The notes beneath the pieces were generated by a model, which made no database searches, was not told the DNA's origin, and saw nothing but the letters and a program-made list of their open reading frames with translations. Both the position numbers and the translations under genes were made by a program. From assembly GCA_033961575.1 (NCBI GenBank), contig CM066732.1, positions 111,106,687 to 111,170,686 of the forward strand: DNA of 64,000 bases, given 5' to 3'. Below are positions 46,801 to 58,376 of the stretch, one piece after another; positions within the stretch are counted from its first letter, which is position 1, and every line of letters starts with the position of its first letter. The DNA comes from Aselliscus stoliczkanus (lineage: Eukaryota > Chordata > Mammalia > Chiroptera > Hipposideridae).

Positions 46801-49135
46801 AACTACTTTAAGCCACTTCTTTTGCAACTGTTCTCAGTGCCAAAGAGATGAGAAAGGCAAGTTTGTCACTTTATAGTCACTTTTTTTTTTAAAGGAAAAT
46901 GGTCTGGCCTGGTTCCTTCTCTTACCTTATTCACCACATTAACTATTGGCTGTTTTCAAAACTCAAATCTACTTTTCTAGGAGAACAATGGCCACGAGTG
47001 GAGAATATGAAAACATTCCTAAAGGAGATGAATGCCGTTCCAGAAGAGGAATTACATATTAGTTTTTGGCAGTGACACTGAGAGTTTTGGCACCAATGTT
47101 TATTAGCCTCCCCCGTTGACCGCCACAAATGGGGCAATATGCGTGTGGGAACATTCCTCCTAGTACGTTTGTTAAAATAAAATCCGCCTCATTACCTAAT
47201 AATGTAAATGACTTTGGGAGGAAACTCTGACTCTCATATTTTATTTCTCCTCACAATACAGTTCAATTAGGGTGGACTTGGTAGAAATTTTGACTTCATT
47301 ACCATCATGGCTGCATTAAAAATATGCTTGCTGATGTCATGCTCTGAAATAAACTAAGTTGTTACAACTACCTACACACAAATTAGAAAATTATATGACA
47401 AGGAGTTTAATACAGCCTGCAGCTGGGACACAGGTTATTATAGAAAGTAGCTGCCGGCATAGTTTCTGGTTTTGCAGTAAAAGAAGATGACTTGAAAAGA
47501 CTCAGTGGTTTTGATGCTCTTCTGAAATGAAAACATTCAGTGAGTGCATAGCATTGGGTTGTCATTAATGTCAGCCATGCAGAAACACTGTCTCCACGAA
47601 CACTACAGTCACTTCCCTGTTGAAACCATGACTTTCCACTCTCTGGCATTTCGGGCACTGTGCTGGTACTTTTCCAGCAAGAGAATCTTTGGCAATCCAT
47701 CCTAGGCGCTCCAACACATACAACGCTTTTTCAATTAATAGGTAGCCTGAATTCGCCAAAGTGCTCCAGTAACTCCTGCAGGAGCATGTGGTCCTTTCTG
47801 AGGAACATTGCAAGGTAATGACGAAATCCTCAAACTTGGGAAGGCAAGAAGTATAAATACTACATTTAAAGGTACATGGCCATTGGCTCAAAATAATGTG
47901 GCAGGTAAAAATATTGGAGTAGCTGTACATTGCTCCCTCCCCTTAAATGCCTTGACATGTACAGTTTAACCTAGTCTTATTGACAAAAGTACAAAAATCC
48001 CGGGCATTCTTGGTATGTTTGATGATATGTAGCACCTTTTATGTCCTGTGTCTGTTGCTTGACTATGTTTCAAATAAGCAACACAACATCATACTTCATC
48101 CCAAAATTCTGAGGGATGAGGAATGGTGCATGCTGTGTGGGGTGAAATTGATGGTGAAGCATTAAAAACAGAGTTGCCACCTACTTTCTCACTCCATGCC
48201 ATCAAGTTGGGCATAAAAGAGAAGAAATAAAGCTATTTTCTTAGGTAGGGAGAAAACATTAGGAAGTGGTTGGTACTCACTATCATATCACCAGGGTATT
48301 TTGTTGTTCTTATTTTCCTCCCTCCATGCACTCTCCATGAATTAATTTAAGAAACAAACAAGGCATCAGGGAATAGACTAAATGTAAAACAGTATTTGCT
48401 ATCTTCTTTGGTTTAAAACACTCCACGAACAAGGTACCAAACTTTGGATAAGAAAATATTTTGCAATTTGCCAGAATATCATATATTTGTGGTGCTTGCT
48501 ACAATGGTAGCATGCCATGTTTAACACCACCTTTTTGTTGCAATGGTTTGTACATGCCCAAAGTGAAATCTCACAAAGAGATTCCCTGTGTTGGGGAGGG
48601 TGAGACATCTGGTGACACTTTTATGGTAATCTTTTTATTTCACTTTCTCTATGCTTTCAAATTATCAATTCAAAGTGCACTATCATTCTCCAGCCTCTCC
48701 TATCTCCTTTCTAATCTACAAAACAAATATAATTCTGTTTTATTATTTGTATTGTGAAATAGCCACAAATAGGACTCCAGGGGTTTATAAGTCTTGCTTT
48801 ATATATAGTGTCTGATTTTCTTCCAACCATCTATTAAGTCACAAGTTCAATACAGCTCATTTTATAAAACAAAATATAAGTGATTTTAGAAACTAAATGT
48901 CCCAAGGACATAATTGTTTATATTTGAGCTGCTTTTTACCTAGTAAAATGTATAGGAAAGGAACACCTATGACTTGAAATCTGGGTGGGAATTTTAATGT
49001 TTTAAATTGTTCATCTCCAACCCCAAACATATTCATTTTAAAAAATAATGTTTAAAGTCATAAAATTTATAATCTATGTATCAATGATTTCCCCCTTTAG
49101 TGCTCACCAAAAGGACATTAAAAAAGGGACTTTGC

Positions 49136-49576
49136 AAGCCGGCCGAGTGGCACGTTTGTTAAGGAAGGGTTGGCTTGGGACACCAGCTCTGAGCAGTAGA
49201 GCCTGGTTCAGACGCCACATGAGCGCCAGTGATGCTGCGTCCTCTACAGCTAAGATGGTGAACAACAGCTCAACCTGGAGCTGGGCTGCTGTGAGTCGCC
49301 GGCAATGGCGTAGGCTGCAGTGGGGCTGGCGGGCAGCTGGCGTGCGCTTTTGTGAGCTGCCGTGAGTGGCCGTCCAGAGGCCGGCGACCGATCTGCCTCA
49401 CCCGGGAAGAGCGCAATGATAATACCAACATGGGCCAGTGAAGCAACATCCTCCACAACTAGACTGAAGAAAAGGACAGCAACTTGTCTGTTTCCCTTCC
49501 CGGATTCCCCAATGCTGTTATCCTCCCCAATTCCCCAATAAAATCTTAAAAAAACCAAAACAAAACAAACAAAAAT
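49136..49576 (+). mobile_element. Composite tRNA-SINE with 20-bp VNTR, long form
   Basis: Third long copy. The head carries the same inserted 'ctctgagcagtag'. The VNTR part is shorter and more disordered (about 49319-49380). The 3' domain ends AATAAAATCTTA and an A/C-rich tail. A short flank match (actttgc at 49129-49135 and 49578-49584) is probably the eroded target duplication. It shares the head insertion with the 43.4-kb copy, so these two appear to belong to one subfamily. Confidence 0.88.
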
Positions 49577-50619
49577 AACTTTGCTATAGAATCATACCAG
49601 GAAAATATCAATAGAAATGTTATTAGTTATCAATCCTTATCACATGGACATTTAAAATATTAAAGCTATTGTTAGCACATAATGAGGTTTCATTGGAAAA
49701 AACTTAAGTCTTTTCTGACATTGTTTTCCTCAAGGAGAGTCAGAAAAAGATGGAAATGGAGGTATATTCAAAGGATGCCAAAAAAATGTATACACATTTT
49801 AAAAAACTATTAAAATTACACTGATGGTAACCACTTTGAGCACTTCTTGTAATTGCAGAAATCAAAAGTGACTTCTATTTATCTTTTGTTATCGGTATAT
49901 ATTGAGTATTCACAATTTTAATATAGCTTCTTTCCCTTCTTAAAATGTATACACATTGCTATATACATATACATGTATATACTGTATATGTAATATTAAA
50001 TGGTGCCTCTCCAAGGAAATGAAGTAGTCTAAATAATGCTACCTTAATTCTGAAATAATAAAAGTTCAAGCAGTGAATGGCTGAATTCACACCTCCAAAT
50101 TACACCAAATATAGGCTTACAAAAATAAGTTTTAATTCATGTGAAATCGTTACCACACTTACAGAAGAGAAAAGAAGCATTCTGCAGAACCATGCTGGTT
50201 TTGCGTGCTTTCTGCTAATTTAGTTTGTGCAAAGATTCGCTGTGTGGGCCGCTTGTTCTTTATCACACTAAGCCAACACCTTTAGAAGAAGACAAGACAG
50301 TTAAGCAGTCTCTTCCCATCTTTCAGATTTCTGCAATGAGATTTTCACAGGATTCCAGAATTGAAATCAATTAAGTAATAACTACAGCTCTCCTGGGACT
50401 AAGCAACACATTACTATATCCACGGAGAAGCCATCCATACCCCTTATTTGCAGCACTTGGAAATGACTAGTGAGAGTGATTCTGTGCCCTTGCCTGTTGA
50501 CTTGATAATCTCATGATTTTTAAGCAAAAGGAAATGTATACTGCATAATAGCTTCACCCCTCTGACCTCAATATGGAGTAAAATGGCAGATAACAAGGAA
50601 GTAGAAGCTGGTCACTTAC

Positions 50620-50770
50620 ACAAGTAAATGATTTTTGATGCTTTGGCTCCTTTTGGTCTCTGCTTAGTTCCCACATCCTGGTCAGCAGATGTGGCTGTCA
50701 GATTAAACCTGCTTCTTCTAAGGCTTAAGGTATTAAACATAGTTTGTGTGTATGAAGAGTCATCTTTCAT
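50620..50770 (-). CDS. RORA: Candidate alternative first coding exon of RORA
   Basis: The minus strand has an ATG (50770-50768; in-frame TAA six bases upstream; purine at -3) opening 50 codons that end in front of a full consensus donor, TTGT|GTAAGT. The single base left over (T) joins the CT of the exon at 30896 to make TCT (Ser), as in RORalpha1, so splicing would give an in-frame receptor of 508 residues. The predicted start is MKDDSSYTQTMFNTLSLR and the end before the junction is KASKIIYL; the segment is basic (RRSR, KQRPKGAK). It does not match the alpha1, alpha2 or alpha4 N termini that I recall. The phase match has a one-in-three chance of being accidental, and I cannot tell whether this exon is already annotated. 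Confidence 0.55.
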
Positions 50771-50960
50771 TCCTTAAACAATCGCAGTAAGAGTCCGTTC
50801 CTCCCACTCACTGCCCTCAGGAAGGGAAGCTAAAAGACCTCAGATAATTTCTCCTCCTGCCTTGCAGTTATACCTTGCTGCCCTCCCTCCCTGTCTGAAA
50901 CTCCTCTGGGTTAAACAATCAAGGTAGAGGCACTGCCTCTCGTGAATCATAGTTTTGTTT
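50771..50960 (-). promoter_or_regulatory. Possible promoter of the 50.7-kb first exon
   Basis: Upstream of the candidate ATG the minus strand has GGTATAAC (50867-50874), about 97 bases before it, and a GA-rich GGGAGGGAGGG box (about 50881-50892). A forkhead/SOX-like TTGTTTAAC lies near 50914-50922. None is strong alone and there is no CpG island. It is proposed only because the exon needs a start site. Confidence 0.25.
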
Positions 50961-51768
50961 TGTTCAGCATGCTCTAAAGAGCTAAATGGAACCTTTCGGA
51001 TCACAAGATTCCAGACCTGTAAGGACCTGTGAGATGACCTAATCAGACCCCTTATTTTTTAGCCAGGACAACTAAGGCTCCAAGAGGTAAAGTGACTGTC
51101 CCGAGATTACCTAGCTGGCGTGAAACACAGGAGAGGCCACCACCCACATCTGCTCATTCTCCTGCCTTCTTTTCAACTAGGTTTATCCCAACTCCCTCAT
51201 TTCACACAGATGGAAACACAGAACCAGGGACAACAGAAATCACTCATTTGGGAGGAGTGAGCAGTCCTCTTTTCATTTCTTAAAACAATCTCAGTCAGAG
51301 GTTAGTTTATCAGGGTGGCTGGCTGAGGCGCAGGGAGCCTGACCTTCAGGACAGGAAATATACAATGGTTCATAATTCACAGTGGTGGTGGTAGGGAGAG
51401 GCAGTAAGCTTTGGTGTTGTAGGCCCAGTGTTCGAGTGTTGGGCAACTGGGGGTGGAGAGTTATCAGGGAGAGCAGGTCCTAGCAGATTGGGAAAATGAT
51501 GGTGGTGCCAATGAGCAAGATTACACTGAAATAAAACTTGACTTTCAAGTGAAGTTTAAGTGAAGTGTCCGCTTGACTTTCCTCCGCCCCCAGTCTCAGT
51601 CCTAGCCACAACTGCACTGCACACATATCTAGAAACACAGAAGCGTAACTTGCTTCTTAAAGTCTCCCTTAATATTTGTCTTATGGTCCATAGAAAATAA
51701 AAAATACAGAGGCATCCTTAGTTCTCATGTTCGTTCTCTCTTCCTCTCTCAAGTTATGTGCTATTATA

Positions 51769-51950
51769 ACACCCAGATTTATTCTTCATAGCATTTATCA
51801 CTCCCTGCAATGCTACATAATTATTAGCTGTCTCTACACCTTTGGAATGGAAGGTGTGTGGAGCAGGGACCTTTCTCTCTCATCTGGTATCTCCAGGGCC
51901 TAGCTCAGTGTCTGACATATAGCACATGCTCTAAAGGAATGAATAAATTA
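51769..51950 (+). repeat. L2 LINE 3' end
   Basis: 'gtgtgtggagcagggaccttt', 'tatctccagggcctagctcag', 'tgtctgacatatagcacatg' and 'ggaatgaataaatta' are in the order of the L2 3' consensus. Confidence 0.85.
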
Positions 51951-52374
51951 GGGAGTCCTATTAGCTGTTTCTGGTATGTACTAATCTCTATTACCCTAGA
52001 GGGAGTGAAAGGGTTGCTAAAGCTATCCTCGAAAGCCCTAGGCATTTTTGTTCAAGGATGGAAACTCTATGGCAAGAGCCAAAATAACTTAAAAGATTCT
52101 TAATTTATCATGAAATGAAACAGACAAATGAAAAATCAACCAGGGCAAGCATTCTTTTCTGAACTACAATATACTAGAATCTGCAATCCAAATATACCAA
52201 AGGAATTCACAGGATTGAAAAAAATGGCCATAGGGGCTGGGAGTAAGGGGAAGGGTGACGCCATCTCATGGAGAGAAAGGTAATAACAACACTTCTGGCA
52301 GCAAGTTCTGGCCCATAAGTAGTCAGTACATGGACGCCCTGTGTGTGCTGTTAGATGTCAAGAAGTAGCTTTGG

Positions 52375-52590
52375 AGATTGACAGATCCGAGCACAAATGC
52401 TAAGTTGGTCACTTATTAGCTCAGTGATCATGGGCAAGGCTTAACCTCTCCAGTCCTCTATTTCCTAATCTATACTGTGAAGATAAGAGTAATTATCTCA
52501 CAGGGCTGTTATGAGGCTGAAATGCAAGAATATACCTAAGCAACTAGTTCAGTGCCTGGCACACAATGGTAGCCACTATTACTATTATTA
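52375..52590 (+). repeat. MIR SINE
   Basis: 'gtcacttattagctcagtgat', 'gggctgttatgaggctgaaa', 'agttcagtgcctggcacaca', ending with 'ctattactattatta'. Confidence 0.85.
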
Positions 52591-55484
52591 TATGAGCTAT
52601 TGATATCTTTATCTAATCTCAGATAATACTGAATAATCAAAGTTAATCTCCACCTGTTTTTCTGAACCAGGCATTAGTGCTTTATCCTGGGATTACTATA
52701 AGGTCAAGGTAGCAAGTAGGTTTCAGCTCATTTTCCAAGTCATTTGGATGCTTGGGATGGTGGTTGAGATGTGTAATACTTTGCTGTGACTGTGACGTCT
52801 GCTAACAGTGTGGGGCCAGGCCTGCTGGTTCGAATATTAGAATGGGTAAGCCTCTTCTGGGGTCACACAGATTAACAGCTATGTTAATATTACGTAACAA
52901 AGCATAAAAAAAAAAAAGGAAAGAATGGGCAAAGAGTCAGGTAGTCTGGTCTCTAATTCTAGTTTTGGAACTAACTGGCTAAGTGATTTTTATTCAGTCA
53001 CTTCTTCATAAAGTCATTTCCTATTCAAATCCTGTGATTTACCAATATTGATTTAGAAAATATAAGTAAATATATATATATAGGGCAGGGCTTGGCCTAC
53101 TAGAAGTCCTTAATGGTTATTTGTTGAGATCATTTTTTGAAAGAAAAATAAAAGCCCAAGACCCATACAGAAATGTAACAGTTAAATATTTCTTGTCCTC
53201 ATTCAAAAATTTTGACTCTTCTTACCAATGAGGAATATATTTGAAAGGAGAAACAAGATGACAATATTTTTGGCACTGAAAAAAGAAAAAAAAAACAGCT
53301 AATGCTTAGGGATGCTCCAAGAAAGACAAGGCTGTTGAGAATATGGCAGCTCTTTAATAACCAAAGCACCATTTAAAAATAGCTGGAATTAATTACAGAG
53401 CTAATGACCCATTGAAAGGCTTATTTAAATACCAAAGCCAGCACAGAACAATCATGGAAAATATGGCGTAAAGGGTTTCAGAGAGCAGAAACCAGGAACA
53501 GCAGTTGAAACAAAAAACACATTATCCTAGAACACTAGCTACTTTGGTGAGAAACAGTCAGGATGTGAAAATCTCAGGGGAGCTCTCATACCGGGTAAAA
53601 GAAGCCACCTAGGATCAACAGAAAGACAAGAAGATGACACATACAGTCACCTGCTTGGAAAAGAAGGGCCTCTATTCAGCATTCACTCCGAGAGCAGAGC
53701 CCTTCACAAACAGTTCGCCCCCATCACCTGGGCTTTCTTTGTCCCGCCCACCCTGTTTTTCTGACGTGCCTACCCATTTTTAATGTGCCATAGGAAAAAA
53801 TGAAAATTTCCACAGAGAGGAGAATATATGTCTTAATAAGTCTCTGTAGCTATTTTCGAGCTGCATTATCTCCACGAGTTTCCTGTGTCTTGGTCCTCTG
53901 TGCCTCGCATCCACACCATCATAAGCCAAAGAGGAGGTGATAATCTTTGGCCTGCCCTACTTGCCAGGCAAAAGTGATACCGCTGCAGTTCTTAGCTTTT
54001 CTCTGGACCAAAATGGCCTTTCTGTAGGTCAGTATCCTGGGAGCACACGGAGTGGCCAGAGCTAGAAGAGTTTCATTACTTCACTCATGCCCATTTATTA
54101 AATGCATTACTCTTACCCCCATTTACTACATAGCCCAGACGTGCCTTGTAGTTGCCTCGCTAAGTTAAAAGTGTAATGGAATCAAAAGATTCCAAAGCCC
54201 TTGAGATCTCAATGTGGGGGGGTGGGAGCGAGGCACTTGACGTATATTGGTTTCAAGGAGCAAATATAAATTTGAGTATAAATTGCTGTTCACAATAACG
54301 CTTGTAAACCAGCAATTATTTATACTGTACCACTCGAGGAACCCTATAATTATTGCAAAAGCGCTTGCCAACGTCTACCCTGTTTCATAATTGCCAACAC
54401 AGCCTTGTTCAAAAGAATAAAATTCTGTTTGGTGTTAGGTTACTGTTTGAAACGAAGTGATTACACCATGTTGTGATAGTTAAGCAGAATGGGGCCAAGG
54501 AAGAAAGAAAAGAAATTGTTTTGTATTCACAGGTGGGAAGAAAGGGTAGGGGGTGGTTGGGAGGACACTTGTATTGCTTGAAATTTTTTCTCCTTTTCTA
54601 AGAAATACTGTCATCTTTGGAGCACGACTTTAAGGAAACTTTAAAAAAAAGTTTCAAGGGGTAGTTTTGAAAGAATGATAACCTGCTTCTCCCTCTTCCC
54701 CATTCCCACTGGCCCAGGAAATATTTTCCAGTGTCAGCCTTGACTCCTGATATTCCTAAGTGAGTCTGTAATGGTGGAACCACAGCTTGCACATCTCGAG
54801 ACATCCATCTGTGTAGGTCACTTGACTATGTTGACCTACTTGATGCCATTTCTTTCTATTACACCAATCTCCACTTGAGTGAACAGACAACAGAGGGACT
54901 TCACATTACTTGTAATGAAAGTTTTTGGAGTATCTGGCATTTCAGGGGCATGTTTAGGAAAAAACGGGATGGATCCTGGATGTCTCTCTTACCTTAATGC
55001 CTTGCTCTCTCCTTATAGACAATTGTGGATGAGGAGCTCCATGTTCCCTCTCCACCCCTAAATGAGATCTACTCTCAAATCTGAAGGTGCTGTGAATAGT
55101 TTCATAAACAGAAACAGGGAGGAGGAAAATCTGGCCTAAGCGACAGCTTCTGAATTTAACCCCTTTCTCCTCCCATGCCCCCTCTTTCTTATGAACAGAA
55201 ATATGTAAAAGTAGAGAATTAAGGCAGTTATCTGAAAATAAGTTTTACATTACTTATCAAAATATTTTAGGGGAATGTTTTTCCTACTCTTGAGTGCCCA
55301 GGCTATCGTCTCAGTTGTTTGCTCTGCAGAAAAAGGTGCTGCCATTGACTGCTCCCCACACTTCTGAGAAGGGGTGGTGGGTGAGCGTGCCCATGGCTCA
55401 TAAGCCAAAGTCAGCATCCCATGAATCATTGGCCACAAACGTGGTCCTCTTGCCTGGAAGTTCATGGCTTCATCATTTCAGGTT

Positions 55485-55603
55485 CCACGGTAACACCATT
55501 TTGGATTCAAACCTCATTTCCTCCTAAAAGCCTTCTAAAACGACCCACAGTAACACCATTTTGGATTCAAACCTCATTTCCTCCTAAAAGCCTTCTAAAA
55601 CGA
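55485..55603. repeat. 60-bp tandem duplication
   Basis: Copies 55485-55543 and 55545-55603 differ at a single position over 59 bases (g/a at 55489/55549). Such identity indicates a recent event. It lies 33 bases beyond the donor of the RORalpha2-type exon. Confidence 0.95.
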
Positions 55604-55635
55604 AACCTTGTAAATTATAACATGTTGCCCTTCAC

Positions 55636-55684
55636 CATTCCTGTATCCAGTTCGAACTTCCTTATCTTCCTTTTGTGAATATGT
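55636..55684 (-). CDS. RORA: RORA isoform-specific exon, RORalpha2-type N terminus (last exon before zinc finger I)
   Basis: This 49-base exon encodes TYSQKEDKEVRTGYRN plus one base G. The RORalpha2 N terminus, as I recall it, ends PYSQKEDKEVQTGYMN followed by Ala and then QIEIIPCK, so 13 of 16 residues match. The G joins the CT at 30896 to give that Ala. The acceptor is acaaggcag and the donor GTGAAG, which is weak. It differs from my recollection of human at P to T, Q to R and M to R. The upstream exons of this isoform (beginning MNEGAPGDSD) were not found and should lie to the right of the window. Confidence 0.85.
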
Positions 55685-55830
55685 CTGCCTTGTCACCCGA
55701 ATTCCATGATAAATGTCAAGAAACAGATTTATCGAAGCATATATTTCTGCATCATCCCCAAATGTTTGACCCTCCCTAAATGCTTGAACAGCAATGTGTA
55801 CCCAATAAATACTTTGAAAGTAGCCAACAC
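55672..55830 (+). repeat. L2 LINE 3' end, antisense to the gene
   Basis: 'tgtctgccttgtcaccc', 'ttctgcatcatccccaaatg', 'cttgaacagcaatgtgtacc' and 'caataaatactttgaaag' follow the order of an L2 3' end, diverged. It overlaps the acceptor and first 13 bases of the exon at 55636-55684. Confidence 0.55.
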
Positions 55831-58260
55831 TTACTCTCTGATTTAGTCCCACTGTCACTGAATGTCTTATTCTCCTTTTGTTCTAAATAAATTTCTCTTC
55901 TTGCTGGCAGTAATGATTTTCTGCTATCTGTATTCTTTTTGCCTAGTGCTCTGATTCTGTGAAGGTTGAACTTCAAGTTGCCACGGAAGAATTTGCACTA
56001 TTCCTCTCTAGTTATGCCTAAAACTAACACACTTGCTTAAAAGTAAGATCTAAAATGTTCTCAACTGTTATGGTTACCTGGGAACTAGAGAATGAGGCTT
56101 TGGGGCCCTAGAAGAGGATGTGTGAGATGACACCTATGGTTTGGCCTTCGTTTGGAAGCAGCAAAAATCACAGAGGTCGTGGTTACATGCCAGGAAGGGC
56201 CATGGTAGTGAACACTGTGTCCTGGCTGACTTTGTATTATTATGTAATGAGATACAAGCTCAGCCTTGCTTGAATGTAAGTTACCGGAGTCAACCGTTAC
56301 AAACTCTGGGATGGGAGGATAAACATAGGAAATTCTGTCCTTTGTCCTCCAGAAGGCCAAGCCCACCCTTCGTCAGGAGTACATTCCCTTGGGTTCCAAG
56401 AGAAACATCTTGCAACTTGGAAACAAACAGAAGTTATTTTCTAGATTGTTCCCCCAACGAATTCAATGAAGTAAATTCTCCTAACTTCAGAAACCTTTGT
56501 GAACGTTATATCTTTTAGAGCATCGCCAGAGCAGACAGCAATGAATCTCGGCTGATTAGAGCCTCAGTAATTTGGGATAGCTGAATTTTCAAATAGTTGT
56601 AGTTTTATCCAAGAAAGCACACAGAAACAAAGGAGGTACTTATTGTAAATATTTTTTTATGGAGTATATCTAAAATCATCACATTTATTTTCTTCCGAGA
56701 GTATTTTGAACATAATTTACTCTTTTCTGATGATGAATTGTCGTTATGAAATATTTTAAAGCATCAAAAACTTACAAAAAAAGCACAAAATTATTATATA
56801 TGCTGTAATGCTCTTAAGGCCTTCTAGTTTTGCCCCAAAACTAAATGCCCCAGTATGTTGACTTTTAAACAGTCCTCCCCGGCCCCCATCAGTTCCATCT
56901 ATAGTCATATGCTAGATCTTACGAAGCCCTCTACTTGTAACTAATATTTCATCTTAGAATTACCATGTGCTTGGAACCTAACCAGATCACCAAACTTGTC
57001 AGAGGACCTGTGTAAAAACCATTTAGAAATAGGATGTCTTGGGTCTACTGGGATTTCCTCTGAGTCAAGGGCATGAGCTGTGTGCTTGAACTTTGGGACT
57101 CTGTTTTGGCAGCCCAAAGGCCTATCTACTTACTTCCTCAGTTCTCAGATAGTTCCTGACAGAAGAGGTTGCAAGAGGATAGAGTCATTACAGGTGAAGT
57201 ATTGATGTAACAGGGAGGCAAAAATGGTGACAGAAAGGCCACATTCTTCAAATTACCCAGAGAAAATGTGGCGCAGCAGGGACACAATCACCTCTCTTTT
57301 ATTTGCATTATGGGCTTTGATAATTATGAGAAGCAGATTCAATTTGAGAAAGTTTTTCCATCTCTTCTGAATGACTGCAAGTACATATGTTTTAAGGAAT
57401 GGCAAACTGATTTAATATTACTTAAGCAAGACAAATTTAAGCAAAAACTTTATATATATATATATATATATAATAAATTCTAGTTACTGTTTCTTTATTA
57501 CAGATAGTCAAAAGTTACTATAGTTACTTTTTAATGAGGAAGCAACTTGAGTTATAACAAGCATCTGTGAATAATCTGAATTTGTGGTTTTAGTTCATTT
57601 TGGACCCGATCAACCAATCGTGTGTAGTCCATATCAGGCAAAGCAAAAAGTTTATCAGAGTCAAGACTTTATTCTGTTCCTGATGACACTGCATTAAATT
57701 TTGATCTCTTTAGCGAATTTGATTGACTTCTTAAGATGGTTTAGATCGAAAATGATCATACAGCCATAAAATGCAGTCTGGCTGCATATTAAAATGTGCG
57801 TCACCTTAAAAACAGTGAGTAACAAGAGTACTTTTCTAAAATTTTTTTTCTATTTATTTTTTCTTTTTGTTTTTTTTTAAAATTTTTGTTTTCAAGAGTG
57901 CTTTCTGAAAGAGTCAAATTCATGTGACGTAACTGGGGTCAGCTTGCCCCCGTCACACCCTTAATATTTTATTAACACAGGAACTGAGCTGCCATTCCAT
58001 TTTTGTTATGTTTTTGCTTAATAACTATATTCAAGTGGTTATTCTCCCTCTAATGTGGCTGCTTGGGCAATTTCTCAATTGGCCCTTAGCAGCAGTTGCT
58101 AATATTTAACTGTAATTTTAGGTAAAAAGTTGTTTCCTATCTAAAAGTTACACAGGCTTATTGAACAGAATTTAGAAAATATAGGAAAGCATAAAGAAAA
58201 AAAAATGTAATCATAGTTTTTGCTCCTGGAGATAATTAAGGTTTTAAAAATGTACATGTC

Positions 58261-58376
58261 AGGCTGGCCGAGTGGCGCGGTGGTTAAGCGCTGGCTTCGG
58301 AAGCCAGTGGCCCCGGTTCGGGTTGCACATATGAGGGCCTGTGAGGCTGGTCTCTAAAATTAAAAAAAAAAAAAAA
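58261..58376 (+). mobile_element. tRNA-derived SINE, short form
   Basis: AGGCTGGCCGAGTGGCGCGG head, 'gcgctggcttcggaagccag' forming a clean anticodon-like stem, B box GGTTCGGGTTG, and poly-A. The 9-bp target duplication gtacatgtc (58252-58260 and 58377-58385) is perfect. It is inserted into an older L1M-like fragment. Confidence 0.92.

Larger units (their letters stand above)
30897..50619 (-). other. RORA intron of 19.7 kb with SINEs, MIRs and a LINE tail
   Basis: It contains MIR remnants (about 35030-35290 minus with an ATC run, 35585-35780 plus, 37405-37560 minus, 37775-37905 plus, 42650-42870 plus), a L1M/HAL1 tail (36285-36475), a CA-rich low-complexity patch (42375-42470), three tRNA-SINE copies (40.1, 43.4 and 49.1 kb), and a GC-rich unassigned part (33380-33650). 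A unique AT-rich stretch at 34540-34830 may be regulatory. No further exon could be supported. Confidence 0.6.
50771..55635 (-). other. RORA intron between the two alternative N-terminal exons
   Basis: Contains a minus MIR-like stretch (51000-51145), an L2 3' end (51769-51950), a plus MIR (52375-52590) and, close to its 5' end in transcription, a 60-bp tandem duplication (55485-55603). A unique ATTA-rich stretch at 53330-53475 may be regulatory. Confidence 0.6.
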
